Positions 1 to 6,759 of a stretch of 64,000 bases of DNA are shown in pieces; position 1 is the stretch's first letter, and each line of letters opens with the position of its first letter. A model generated the notes under the pieces. The model made no database searches. It saw nothing but the letters and a program-made list of their open reading frames with translations, and was not told where the DNA came from. The stretch spans positions 99,152-163,151 of the forward strand of contig JBAZHC010000007.1 of NCBI GenBank assembly GCA_041652575.1, written 5' to 3'. This DNA is from Phycisphaerae bacterium. GTDB taxonomy: Bacteria; Planctomycetota; Phycisphaerae; Sedimentisphaerales; UBA12454. A program made the position numbers and the translations under genes.

Positions 1-1040
1 GGTTTTGAAGTGGCAAACTTTATAAATCTCCACGCTGCATCTGGATTTTTGCTGAAACGATAAATGCCGAGGGAATTTACATGTATCAATTGCGCAGGAC
101 TTGTCCCCCTTGGCATCGGTGTCAATCCGAAATTAACGCCTGCCTCTTTCATACTCGCAAGTGCCCATGGCCCTGTCGTGCACATCCCGAATTTCGGACT
201 TATCAAAAGAGTTTCAAGATTGTCAAAAGCCCCGGACGCAAGACCTATAAATCCCAGTGCGGTGCGGTCGGCGTATTGCATCTTAAATACCTCGCAAACG
301 GCACTGGAAAGGTCGTCGTTGACGATAGCCGTGGAAGACTGCGGATTGACCTGCCTGTCAAAAATACTGCCGCCGTACATCCGGTACATCGTCTGGTTCC
401 ACATTTGACCTATACCGAATCCGTATTGAGCAAATGTCCCATCGGCATTACGCAGAGTCAGCGATTTGCTGAGGTCTTTAAATTCCTGCCAGGTAAGGGG
501 CTTGTCAGCCCTGGGCCACTTTTCACGGGGTATTCCCCTTTCCTGCAGCCGGTCGACCGAATAAGCAACCGTGCGGGCGGATATATCTATCGGCATTGTA
601 TAATAAATATTTTTCCAGCGGCAAACTTCCAATGCCGCCGAATAGTAGTCGGAGAAATTCACCTCGGAACTTTGTATATATTTGTCAATCTCAAGAAGCG
701 CACCCTGCTCTATCCAAACGCCCATGTTCTCGGAATAAAGGGTTATAACGTCAGGAGCCAAACCGGAAGCGGCCTGAACCTGAAGCTTTGTCCAATACTG
801 GGCCCAGGGATAAACATTGATTTCAAGACAAACATCGGGATTTTCAGCTATAAAAAGCCCGGCTATCTGACCGGCTATCTGCTGTTCTCCGGCTCCTCCG
901 AAAAGCGCATATCTTACCTTTGTTTTTTGCCCTTTATAAGAAGTGTCCTCAAAAACATCGGCTTTCGAAATTGTTGAGGGTAAAAGTGCAAAAAACGAAA
1001 TACAAAAAATCAGCGTTTTTCTTATAGCTCTATGACTCAT
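1..1040 (-). CDS. ABC sugar transporter substrate-binding protein (3' end outside window)
   Basis: Reading from ATG at 1040 toward position 1 gives 346 uninterrupted codons with no stop, so the C-terminus lies outside the window. The first 27 or so residues form a signal peptide (basic start, hydrophobic stretch with CISFFALLPS). The mature part has the family 1 extracellular solute-binding layout: KVRYALFGGAGEQQ near the start, DVITLYSENMGVW in the first lobe, then TWQEFKDLSKSL, and GFGIGQMWNQTMYRMYGGSIF. The region near residue 300 (TGPWALASMKEAG, later DAAWRFIKFATS) is typical of MalE/UgpB-like sugar receptors. It should deliver a sugar or oligosaccharide to an inner-membrane ABC importer; the permeases are not in view. 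An AraC-type site and promoter lie just upstream. No clear Shine-Dalgarno precedes the start. The ligand is unknown; a glycan fragment is inferred from context. Confidence 0.85.
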   Translation of the reverse strand, partial: MSHRAIRKTLIFCISFFALLPSTISKADVFEDTSYKGQKTKVRYALFGGAGEQQIAGQIAGLFIAENPDVCLEINVYPWAQYWTKLQVQAASGLAPDVITLYSENMGVWIEQGALLEIDKYIQSSEVNFSDYYSAALEVCRWKNIYYTMPIDISARTVAYSVDRLQERGIPREKWPRADKPLTWQEFKDLSKSLTLRNADGTFAQYGFGIGQMWNQTMYRMYGGSIFDRQVNPQSSTAIVNDDLSSAVCEVFKMQYADRTALGFIGLASGAFDNLETLLISPKFGMCTTGPWALASMKEAGVNFGLTPMPRGTSPAQLIHVNSLGIYRFSKNPDAAWRFIKFATSK

Positions 1041-1066
1041 TATTTCGCGAAACAATATAAAACTCT

Positions 1067-1127
1067 ATTTTAAATGATTGGAGGATTATAACAATATAGA
1101 ATATTGCGAATTCAATGTAGATTATTG
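1067..1127 (-). promoter_or_regulatory. AraC-type 21-bp direct-repeat site plus promoter for the sugar-binding protein
   Basis: Half-sites TATAGAATATTG (1095-1106) and TGTAGATTATTG (1116-1127) start 21 bp apart, both followed by C. On the minus strand the proximal half-site is directly followed by a -35-like TTGTTA (1094-1089), a 16-bp spacer and TAAAAT (1072-1067). The sugar-binding protein starts at 1040. This is one of seven copies in the window. Confidence 0.7.
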
Positions 1128-1154
1128 CACTTAAAAAGGCCGGACGCGAATCAA

Positions 1155-2057
1155 TTATTTCTTAAAATCACGCTGAAATACCTTCGGACTTACGCCGACA
1201 ACTTTTTTGAACTGGCGGGAGAAATAGTAAGGGTCTTCAAAACCGAGTTCAGTTGCCACCTCGTAAACACATTTCATTTTCTGCATCAGAAGATTTTTGG
1301 CCTTTTCCATCCTCTGTCCAAGGGCGTACTGCAGCGGAGATGTGCCTACGGCCTTTGTAAAAACATGCCCCAAATGATACCTCGAAACATAACACACATC
1401 GGCCAATTCTCCCAGGGATATACTTCTATTGAGATTCTGATTAATATAATCCTGAGATTTTTTCACTATGGCCGCATCGCGTTCGGAAACATTCGTATCG
1501 TCAGCAACGGCATAGTCTTTCCAAAGCCTTTGTTTGACAATCCATATCATCTGCAAAATCATAGCTTCCACTATTTCCTCGCAATAGTGTTCCTGTTCCT
1601 GTACTTCCTCAAAAATTCTTTTGAACAGAGGGATAAGTTTACGGCCGAAACCCTTTATGATTTGTTTTTCAGGAACAAAAGGCGGAGGAGCAAAATAAAC
1701 ATGTTTATTTTTGGCTTCTATAAGGTCAAAAGAAATAGTATAGAAATCCAGCGGTAATTCAATGCTTTCCTCGCAATGGTACTGGCCGGGCTGAACAAAA
1801 TAAAATTCGCCGGCAGATATAATAAATTCCTTTTCATCGATCCAGCAGCGAACCTTGCCTCGGTTAATCACTATCCATTCATGATTCAAATGCTGATGTT
1901 TCTTCCACCGCCAGGGTCTTTTTGTATTAACCCGCGAGACGGAGTCGAATCGAGGCAGAGTATAGATACGCAAATATTTACCTATGTAGTCGTACGCAAT
2001 GGTATCGACTTCATTCATATCCAAATTCTGGATATAGATTGGTTCTTTATTCTGCAC
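1155..2057 (-). CDS. AraC family transcriptional regulator
   Basis: Three hundred residues. Roughly residues 1-170 form a cupin-like sensor half (GKVRCWIDEKEFIISAGEFY, then FVQPGQYHCEE). Residues about 195-298 hold the two helix-turn-helix motifs: ISLGELADVCYVSRYHLGHV, then the family signature ATELGFEDPYYFSRQFKKVV. It starts at GTG (2057); a GGGG stretch just upstream could act as a weak ribosome site. Its promoter is strong (TTGATT, 17 bp, TATAAT). Genes all around carry a 21-bp-period direct repeat of the sort AraC-type dimers bind, so it is the obvious candidate regulator of the glycan genes. I infer a sugar effector such as L-rhamnose or an oligosaccharide; the sequence does not show which. 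Confidence 0.9.
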   Translation of the reverse strand: MQNKEPIYIQNLDMNEVDTIAYDYIGKYLRIYTLPRFDSVSRVNTKRPWRWKKHQHLNHEWIVINRGKVRCWIDEKEFIISAGEFYFVQPGQYHCEESIELPLDFYTISFDLIEAKNKHVYFAPPPFVPEKQIIKGFGRKLIPLFKRIFEEVQEQEHYCEEIVEAMILQMIWIVKQRLWKDYAVADDTNVSERDAAIVKKSQDYINQNLNRSISLGELADVCYVSRYHLGHVFTKAVGTSPLQYALGQRMEKAKNLLMQKMKCVYEVATELGFEDPYYFSRQFKKVVGVSPKVFQRDFKK

Positions 2058-2085
2058 AAAACCCCAATAATATCAGACTGTATAA

Positions 2086-2114
2086 ATTATATAACAGGTA
2101 CATCATAAAATCAA
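2086..2114 (-). promoter_or_regulatory. promoter of the AraC-type regulator gene
   Basis: On the minus strand TTGATT (2114-2109), a 17-bp spacer and TATAAT (2091-2086) form a near-consensus sigma-70 promoter about 30 bp before the GTG start. One loose half-site-like sequence (TCCATTGTATTG) lies beside the -35, but no partner is found 21 bp further, so autoregulation is not shown. Confidence 0.65.
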
Positions 2115-2216
2115 TCCATTGTATTGCAAAAAAACCGCCCGCTCCGGCCGGTTCATAAATAGGCGACACAAAAACGCTACAAATTTTACGGAAGTCTGAA
2201 AAATATATTAGGCATT

Positions 2217-2256
2217 TTAAAAAAGCGTCCCGATGCTTTTTGCTACCGGGACGCTT
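2217..2256 (-). terminator. intrinsic terminator after the PEP-CTERM beta-strand-repeat gene
   Basis: Arms AAGCGTCCCG (2223-2232) and CGGGACGCTT (2247-2256) form a 10-bp stem. Read on the minus strand the stem is followed by a T run. It lies just past the stop at 2281. Confidence 0.85.
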
Positions 2257-2280
2257 AAAATAACTAATTCTAACTGGATA

Positions 2281-3258
2281 CTATTTCTTGCGACGAATCA
2301 GCAAGGAACTGCCAATGGCTAAAAGAGCCAAAGTAGCTGGTTCTGGAATTGTCACAGTTGTGAACCCATTTTCATCCACTGCAAAAAAGAGTTTACCAAC
2401 CGCGCTCTCGCCGTTTGCTGTCAGCCAGCCATTACCGGCATACCAATTCATCTGATAAGCTATATCTTCCGGTCTGGCATCTTTGATTTCAATTGCACCA
2501 GTGCCGCTGATGTCAACACTATCAGTCGCACCATTGTCCATTGACAGGGAAATGACGCTCAGAAGTCCGCCATCGCCAACTTCGATACTGCCTGTGCCGC
2601 CAAAGCCGACATACATCCAACCTGCTGTCTGATTTACTGTACCGCCGTTAATAATCATATCGACATTACCACTTTCGCCAATGGTTGTGTCGCCGTTTAG
2701 CGTTAAAGTGGAACCGCTTTCTACCGTAATAGCACCGGTCCATCCACGAATACAGGGAACGCTCATTGCTGCACCATTACTCAGCGCGATATTGCCCGAA
2801 CCGCCCATGCCGAGAAACATCCATCCACCAGTTTGATTTACTGATGAGCCGCTGCCGCTGACAGTCAGAGTACCGTTGCCGCCCTGACCAACTGTAGAAT
2901 CGCTGCCGAGAGTAACTGTGCCGCCATCGCTGACGTTTACAGTTTTTTCGCCGGCATCAACACCAATACGCAACTGGCCTAATGCCAGGCTGCCGCCATT
3001 GACGTTAAGAGTTGCTACTCCGCCGCCATACATCCACATCATGTTGCCTACCGCGTTTACGCCCGAACCAACTTCGGCATATCCGGCAGTACCGGCATCT
3101 CGCATAATGGGGTCATCTGAAGCTGTCGGAACTGCTCCGCCCCAGTTTGCCGCGGTGTTCCAACTGTGATCTCCGCCGGCATAATTCCATTCGGCCCAAC
3201 CGAATGAATTAGCGGCTGCAGCCAGTAAAATAACTGCTACCAAAAGTGTTTTCTTCAT
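2281..3258 (-). CDS. secreted beta-strand-repeat protein with PEP-CTERM sorting tail
   Basis: A 325-residue exported protein. The N-terminus MKKTLLVAVILLAAAANSFG is a signal peptide. Residues about 22-250 are Gly/Ser/Thr-rich with repeated GG(S/T)...G.L.(V/I).G units resembling autotransporter-associated beta-strand repeats, predicting a beta-solenoid. The C-terminus has a PEP-CTERM signal: IPEPATLALLAIGSS, a hydrophobic helix, then RRKK. Such tails are recognised by exosortase for processing and surface anchoring. Start is supported by GGAGG eight bases upstream. The first 80 mature residues closely resemble those of the protein at 15854-18634 (shared DPIMR and GSG(V/I)NAVG motifs). An AraC-type site controls its promoter. 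Role likely cell-surface or biofilm-associated glycan contact; no enzyme motif is seen. Confidence 0.85.
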   Translation of the reverse strand: MKKTLLVAVILLAAAANSFGWAEWNYAGGDHSWNTAANWGGAVPTASDDPIMRDAGTAGYAEVGSGVNAVGNMMWMYGGGVATLNVNGGSLALGQLRIGVDAGEKTVNVSDGGTVTLGSDSTVGQGGNGTLTVSGSGSSVNQTGGWMFLGMGGSGNIALSNGAAMSVPCIRGWTGAITVESGSTLTLNGDTTIGESGNVDMIINGGTVNQTAGWMYVGFGGTGSIEVGDGGLLSVISLSMDNGATDSVDISGTGAIEIKDARPEDIAYQMNWYAGNGWLTANGESAVGKLFFAVDENGFTTVTIPEPATLALLAIGSSLLIRRKK

Positions 3259-3350
3259 AACTTCTTCCTCCCGAAAAAAAATGTTACAATCTTTAAAACC
3301 AATTTATTGCTGGTTTTTTACGATTAAAACAAGCTACTTCTTCTTTGCCT

Positions 3351-3413
3351 ATATTACTAAATTTCAGGGGTTTAACGCAATGGATAAGATTGCCTTTTTA
3401 CTGCACAAAATTG
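3351..3413 (-). promoter_or_regulatory. AraC-type 21-bp direct-repeat site plus promoter for the PEP-CTERM gene
   Basis: Half-sites TGGATAAGATTG (3381-3392) and TGCACAAAATTG (3402-3413) start 21 bp apart. The minus strand continues with TTGCGT (3380-3375), an 18-bp spacer and TAATAT (3356-3351), giving a leader of roughly 90 bases to the start at 3258. This is one of the clearest copies of the element. Confidence 0.75.
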
Positions 3414-3424
3414 CCATTACGCTT

Positions 3425-4588
3425 TTATTCATAAAATCCGTATTTATAAGCACTATCGAAAAGAGCAATGATATTATCGGCCGGTACGCCTGCCTGGATA
3501 TTATGGACGTTATTAAAGACATAACCGCCCTCTTTTTTGAAGCTATTCATGTTCAATCTGACATTTTCTTCGACCTCTTCGGGACTTGCAAAAGGCAGTA
3601 TATGCTGAGAATCGCAGCCGCCGCCCCAGAAGACAATTTTTGAGCCAAATTTGGATTTCAGGACATCAGGGTCCATCCGTTCAGCACTTATCTGAACAGG
3701 ATTTAAAATGTCAACTCCGTTGTCAATCAGTTCCGGTATATATTCCATACAGGAGCCGCAGGTATGATACCAGATTTTTGCCTTAGTCCTGGATTTGATG
3801 AACTGAACAAGTTTTTTATGTCTTGGTTTTACAATTGATTTGTATAGTTCAGGCCTGAAAAGCGGACCGTTCTGACCGGCAAGGTCATCGCCGATCATTA
3901 TAACATCAACCACATCGCCCACTTCCTTCAAAAACAATTCAAACCAGTCCATCCAGAATTTAAGCGTCTGGTCAATTAAAGCCTGGCAAAATTCAGGTTG
4001 CGTATGAAGGTCAATAAACCATTGCTCCAAGCCTCGAAGGTACCAGCAAATCTCATAAACTACGCCGGATATTCCGCTGACAACAGCGTAAGGCGTTTCC
4101 TTTTTAAGAGCTAAAGCTCTCTGTCTTAAACCATCGAATCGGCTGGGGTCATTACCTTTGGGAAAAGGATAATCCGCTATATCTTTAATCGAAGCATTTG
4201 CAAGAGGATGAAAACTAATATCCATATAGTTAGGCGCATCTTCGGGCATCGACCAAACCACACCAAATTCATCTTTCAGGTCGTACCATGTTTTGCCGTC
4301 TCGTTCATTTTTGACTATGCCGCCCTTCCAGCTTGCCGGAGCCCCTGCTGAAACATAACGAAAATCCACGTGAAAACACTGAAGAACAGCTTCGCAGGGC
4401 CGAGCCAACTGCTGAACCGCATCCATTATTTCAATGTTATCCTTTATGCCAAGTTTTTTAATAAGCCCTTCATACGCTACTTTATGTATTCCGGTCTGAT
4501 TGCCGCCGAGGTCGATAGGTACACGGTCTGGTATTTCATGATTGAGCGCTTTGAGAACGCGCTGCCTTGAAGTCATTGTTTCTTTCAT
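3425..4588 (-). CDS. URO-D-fold (uroporphyrinogen decarboxylase/methyltransferase-like) protein
   Basis: A 387-residue protein of the URO-D superfamily (SRQRVLKALNHEIPDRVP at the N-terminus is the family hallmark). True heme-pathway HemE looks different. This one carries a Cys/His cluster near residues 270-330 (WYHTCGSCMEYIPEL and FWGGGCDSQHIL), as in zinc-dependent methyltransferases such as MtaA/CmuA. I chose the ATG at 4588 because AAGGG lies eight bases upstream; an ATG at 4603 is possible. It is 28 bp downstream of rhaT and almost surely cotranscribed with it. Planctomycetes often have such proteins next to sugar genes, but the reaction is unknown; a methyl-transfer or decarboxylation step on a sugar-derived compound is only a guess. 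Confidence 0.85.
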   Translation of the reverse strand: MKETMTSRQRVLKALNHEIPDRVPIDLGGNQTGIHKVAYEGLIKKLGIKDNIEIMDAVQQLARPCEAVLQCFHVDFRYVSAGAPASWKGGIVKNERDGKTWYDLKDEFGVVWSMPEDAPNYMDISFHPLANASIKDIADYPFPKGNDPSRFDGLRQRALALKKETPYAVVSGISGVVYEICWYLRGLEQWFIDLHTQPEFCQALIDQTLKFWMDWFELFLKEVGDVVDVIMIGDDLAGQNGPLFRPELYKSIVKPRHKKLVQFIKSRTKAKIWYHTCGSCMEYIPELIDNGVDILNPVQISAERMDPDVLKSKFGSKIVFWGGGCDSQHILPFASPEEVEENVRLNMNSFKKEGGYVFNNVHNIQAGVPADNIIALFDSAYKYGFYE

Positions 4589-4616
4589 TATTTTACCCTT
4601 CATATTCTCTTAAACT

Positions 4617-5660
4617 TTATTTGCCAATCGCAGCGAGGTAATTACCGGCACCTACAATTATTGTTGACATAAACACAATAAAGATGCCCAGGATTATTAT
4701 CTTCAATGTCCGCCGGCTGCAGCCTTTCCATTCCCTGAAATGCAAACCCCAGATATTACTGAATACAATTATGAATGCCATATGAATGGTCCAGCTTGAG
4801 AAGTCGTATTTTCCCATTTTGGTGGTGCCCATTCCATAGAACATAAACTGCAGATACCATGTAATACCTGCCAAAGCAGAGAAAATATAATTGCTGAGCA
4901 ATGGGCTTTTCTTATTGAGATAATCACAGCCGGTCTTGTTTTTAATGTTCAAAAAGGCACACCATATAAAATTCGTCGTAAAGCCGCCGGCAAGAATTAC
5001 AATCAGCACCGCACTGTTTTGAAACAGCGGCGGTACATTTTTTTCAACAGCCAATGCCGCGATTGGCTTACCGGCTGCGAATCCAAAAGCCATACAGGCG
5101 CTCATAATGCCTGCAAATACCGCGACAAGAATTCCTTTGCCGAGGCTGAATTCCTTAATCGACGCCTTTTGCTGCTCTACAGACAGTTCTTTTTCCTTCA
5201 GCAGCCCGGCCCATGCGCAAACCACTATCCCAAGCAGACAGACGGGCACTCCCGCAAGTGTTACAATTCCTGAAACACTGTGGAATAATTCTACAAATGT
5301 TCCATTATAAATCGGCGGCATAATCGTGCCGAATGTAGCGCAAAATCCGAGAGCTATCGCATATCCAAGAGACATTCCGAGATAACGCATCGAAAGGCCG
5401 AAAGTAAGGCCGCCGATGCCCCAAAGCAGGCCGAATAAATAACTCCAGATAACGCTTTGTTTGGGCGACTGCCTGAATAGTTCCATCAGTCCGGGAACTG
5501 TCAGAAAAGCCACGAGCCATGGAGCGATTATCCATGAAAAAAATCCTCCTACGAGCCAATAGCTTTCCCATGCCCATTGCCTGACCTTCTTGAATGGGAT
5601 ATAAAAACTACCTGCGGCAAAACCGCCAATCGCATGAAAAAATATACCTAAAGCAACCAT
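4617..5660 (-). CDS. rhaT: L-rhamnose/H+ symporter, RhaT family
   Basis: A 347-residue polytopic membrane protein with about ten hydrophobic segments. The start FFHAIGGFAAGSFYIPFKKV matches the N-terminus of RhaT, and length matches E. coli RhaT (344). It should import L-rhamnose with protons across the inner membrane, consistent with a GH106 alpha-L-rhamnosidase encoded nearby. ATG at 5660 is chosen over an in-frame GTG at 5666 because AAAGGAG ends five bases before it. The URO-D-like gene follows at once. A terminator-like hairpin (5684-5722) separates it from the upstream secreted-protein gene, so expression may depend on readthrough from the promoter near 6690 or on an unseen promoter. 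Rhamnose isomerase and kinase genes are not in the window. Confidence 0.88.
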   Translation of the reverse strand: MVALGIFFHAIGGFAAGSFYIPFKKVRQWAWESYWLVGGFFSWIIAPWLVAFLTVPGLMELFRQSPKQSVIWSYLFGLLWGIGGLTFGLSMRYLGMSLGYAIALGFCATFGTIMPPIYNGTFVELFHSVSGIVTLAGVPVCLLGIVVCAWAGLLKEKELSVEQQKASIKEFSLGKGILVAVFAGIMSACMAFGFAAGKPIAALAVEKNVPPLFQNSAVLIVILAGGFTTNFIWCAFLNIKNKTGCDYLNKKSPLLSNYIFSALAGITWYLQFMFYGMGTTKMGKYDFSSWTIHMAFIIVFSNIWGLHFREWKGCSRRTLKIIILGIFIVFMSTIIVGAGNYLAAIGK

Positions 5661-5683
5661 AAACACTCCTTTGCAATGAATAC

Positions 5684-5722
5684 AAAACAGGCCTGTACGC
5701 TTCTACTGTACAAGCCTGTTTT
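5684..5722 (-). terminator. terminator-like hairpin between the secreted-protein gene and rhaT
   Basis: Arms AAAACAGGC-C-TGTAC (5684-5698) and GTACA-A-GCCTGTTTT (5708-5722) pair with one mismatch. On the minus strand the stem ends in TTTTG. It may attenuate transcription into rhaT. Confidence 0.65.
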
Positions 5723-5745
5723 CATTTCAAAACATAATCGTTCTA

Positions 5746-6624
5746 TTACTCAGGACAGCTTCCATCAGTCCTGTTACAGTCAAGCCATTCGCCTGCCATC
5801 ACGGCAAAATCATCAAAATTAACTATACAGTCACCTGTCAGGTCAGCTATCGGAGCCGGCCAGCAAGCAGGCGGAACAGCGGTTACGATTGTTTCCGAAT
5901 TTGGTCCAACCGCAACGTCAAGAGTACCGGCTCCATCATAGGATGTTATCCAATTACGCTCGGGTGCCGCATAAAAGCTTAAGACTTGATATCCAATATC
6001 AACTGGCCGCGGGTCTCTTATAATAAGTTGACCATCACCGGTAAGATTTACAACCTGTGAGCCGTCAGCATCCATTTGAAGATAAAATACACTTAAGGTA
6101 CCGCCTGATATGTCTATCCTTCCTGTACCGCCGCCAAAACCAACATAAAGATAAGCAGTTCCGGTTACTGTAATATTTCCGTCAGCAATTTCGACATTGC
6201 CTACAGCATTGGCCCCTTGTCCTACGGACATATCGCCATTAACGGTAATTTCGCCGCCGCTCATTCTGAGGATACCTGTTCCATTATCAATGCCTATGCG
6301 GAATCCCTCGCCCGCATTTGTTGTGGTCAAGTGGCCTCCGGTCATATCCAGATAACATGGCCTTTGGCTAAAACCCATCCAAAGACTGCCAATACTTACA
6401 TCAACAGTTGCGTCAACTGTACAATTTGGCTCAGAACCATCTATATCCGGCAGGTCAATCACTGCCAAATCTCCGGGATATGGCGGCTCGTAAGCATCCC
6501 AGTTGTCGCCCGTGTTCCAGTTAGGGTCTGCACCAAATCCCGTCCAATAAATATTCACCGCATAAGATTGAACTGTAATTGCTGCCAATAAAAACAATGA
6601 GAATAAAAATGTCCGTCTAATCAT
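5746..6624 (-). CDS. secreted beta-strand-repeat protein with dockerin-like C-terminus
   Basis: A 292-residue exported protein. Signal peptide MIRRTFLFSLFLLAAITVQS; mature start has the shared WNTGDNWD motif. Residues about 60-200 are GG-turn beta-strand repeats (DMTGGHLTTTNAGEG, MSGGEITVNGDMSVGQG). The last 30 residues contain DLTGDCIVNFDDFAVMAGEW, an EF-hand/dockerin-type calcium loop typical of planctomycete secreted proteins, in place of a PEP-CTERM tail. Strong ribosome site AAGGAGG seven bases before ATG. Under an AraC-type site. Probably a surface or extracellular accessory of glycan breakdown, perhaps held through the calcium module; no catalytic motif is seen. Confidence 0.8.
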   Translation of the reverse strand: MIRRTFLFSLFLLAAITVQSYAVNIYWTGFGADPNWNTGDNWDAYEPPYPGDLAVIDLPDIDGSEPNCTVDATVDVSIGSLWMGFSQRPCYLDMTGGHLTTTNAGEGFRIGIDNGTGILRMSGGEITVNGDMSVGQGANAVGNVEIADGNITVTGTAYLYVGFGGGTGRIDISGGTLSVFYLQMDADGSQVVNLTGDGQLIIRDPRPVDIGYQVLSFYAAPERNWITSYDGAGTLDVAVGPNSETIVTAVPPACWPAPIADLTGDCIVNFDDFAVMAGEWLDCNRTDGSCPE

Positions 6625-6666
6625 CTTGTAACCTCCTTATAAAAATATTATCTATTATCCTCATAA

Positions 6667-6729
6667 ATACTAACATATAGGGCTAATCTTCTACAATGGA
6701 CAAGATTGTGTTTTTAATTGACAAAATTG
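6667..6729 (-). promoter_or_regulatory. AraC-type 21-bp direct-repeat site plus promoter for the dockerin-like secreted protein
   Basis: Half-sites TGGACAAGATTG (6697-6708) and TTGACAAAATTG (6718-6729). On the minus strand TTGTAG (6696-6691) follows directly, then an 18-bp spacer and TAGTAT (6672-6667). The start codon is at 6624. Confidence 0.75.
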
Positions 6730-6759
6730 CTTGCGGCCCCCAAAGGCCTATAACAACCT

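Noticed and set aside
81..977. 298-codon plus-strand frame over the sugar-binding protein gene
   Set aside because: It is antisense to a clear solute-binding protein with signal peptide and family motifs; its own translation has no recognisable domain.
1104..1757. 217-codon plus-strand frame
   Set aside because: Antisense shadow of the AraC-family gene.
2109..2130. Possible AraC autoregulatory site before the regulator gene
   Set aside because: Only one weak half-site beside the -35; no partner 21 bp away.
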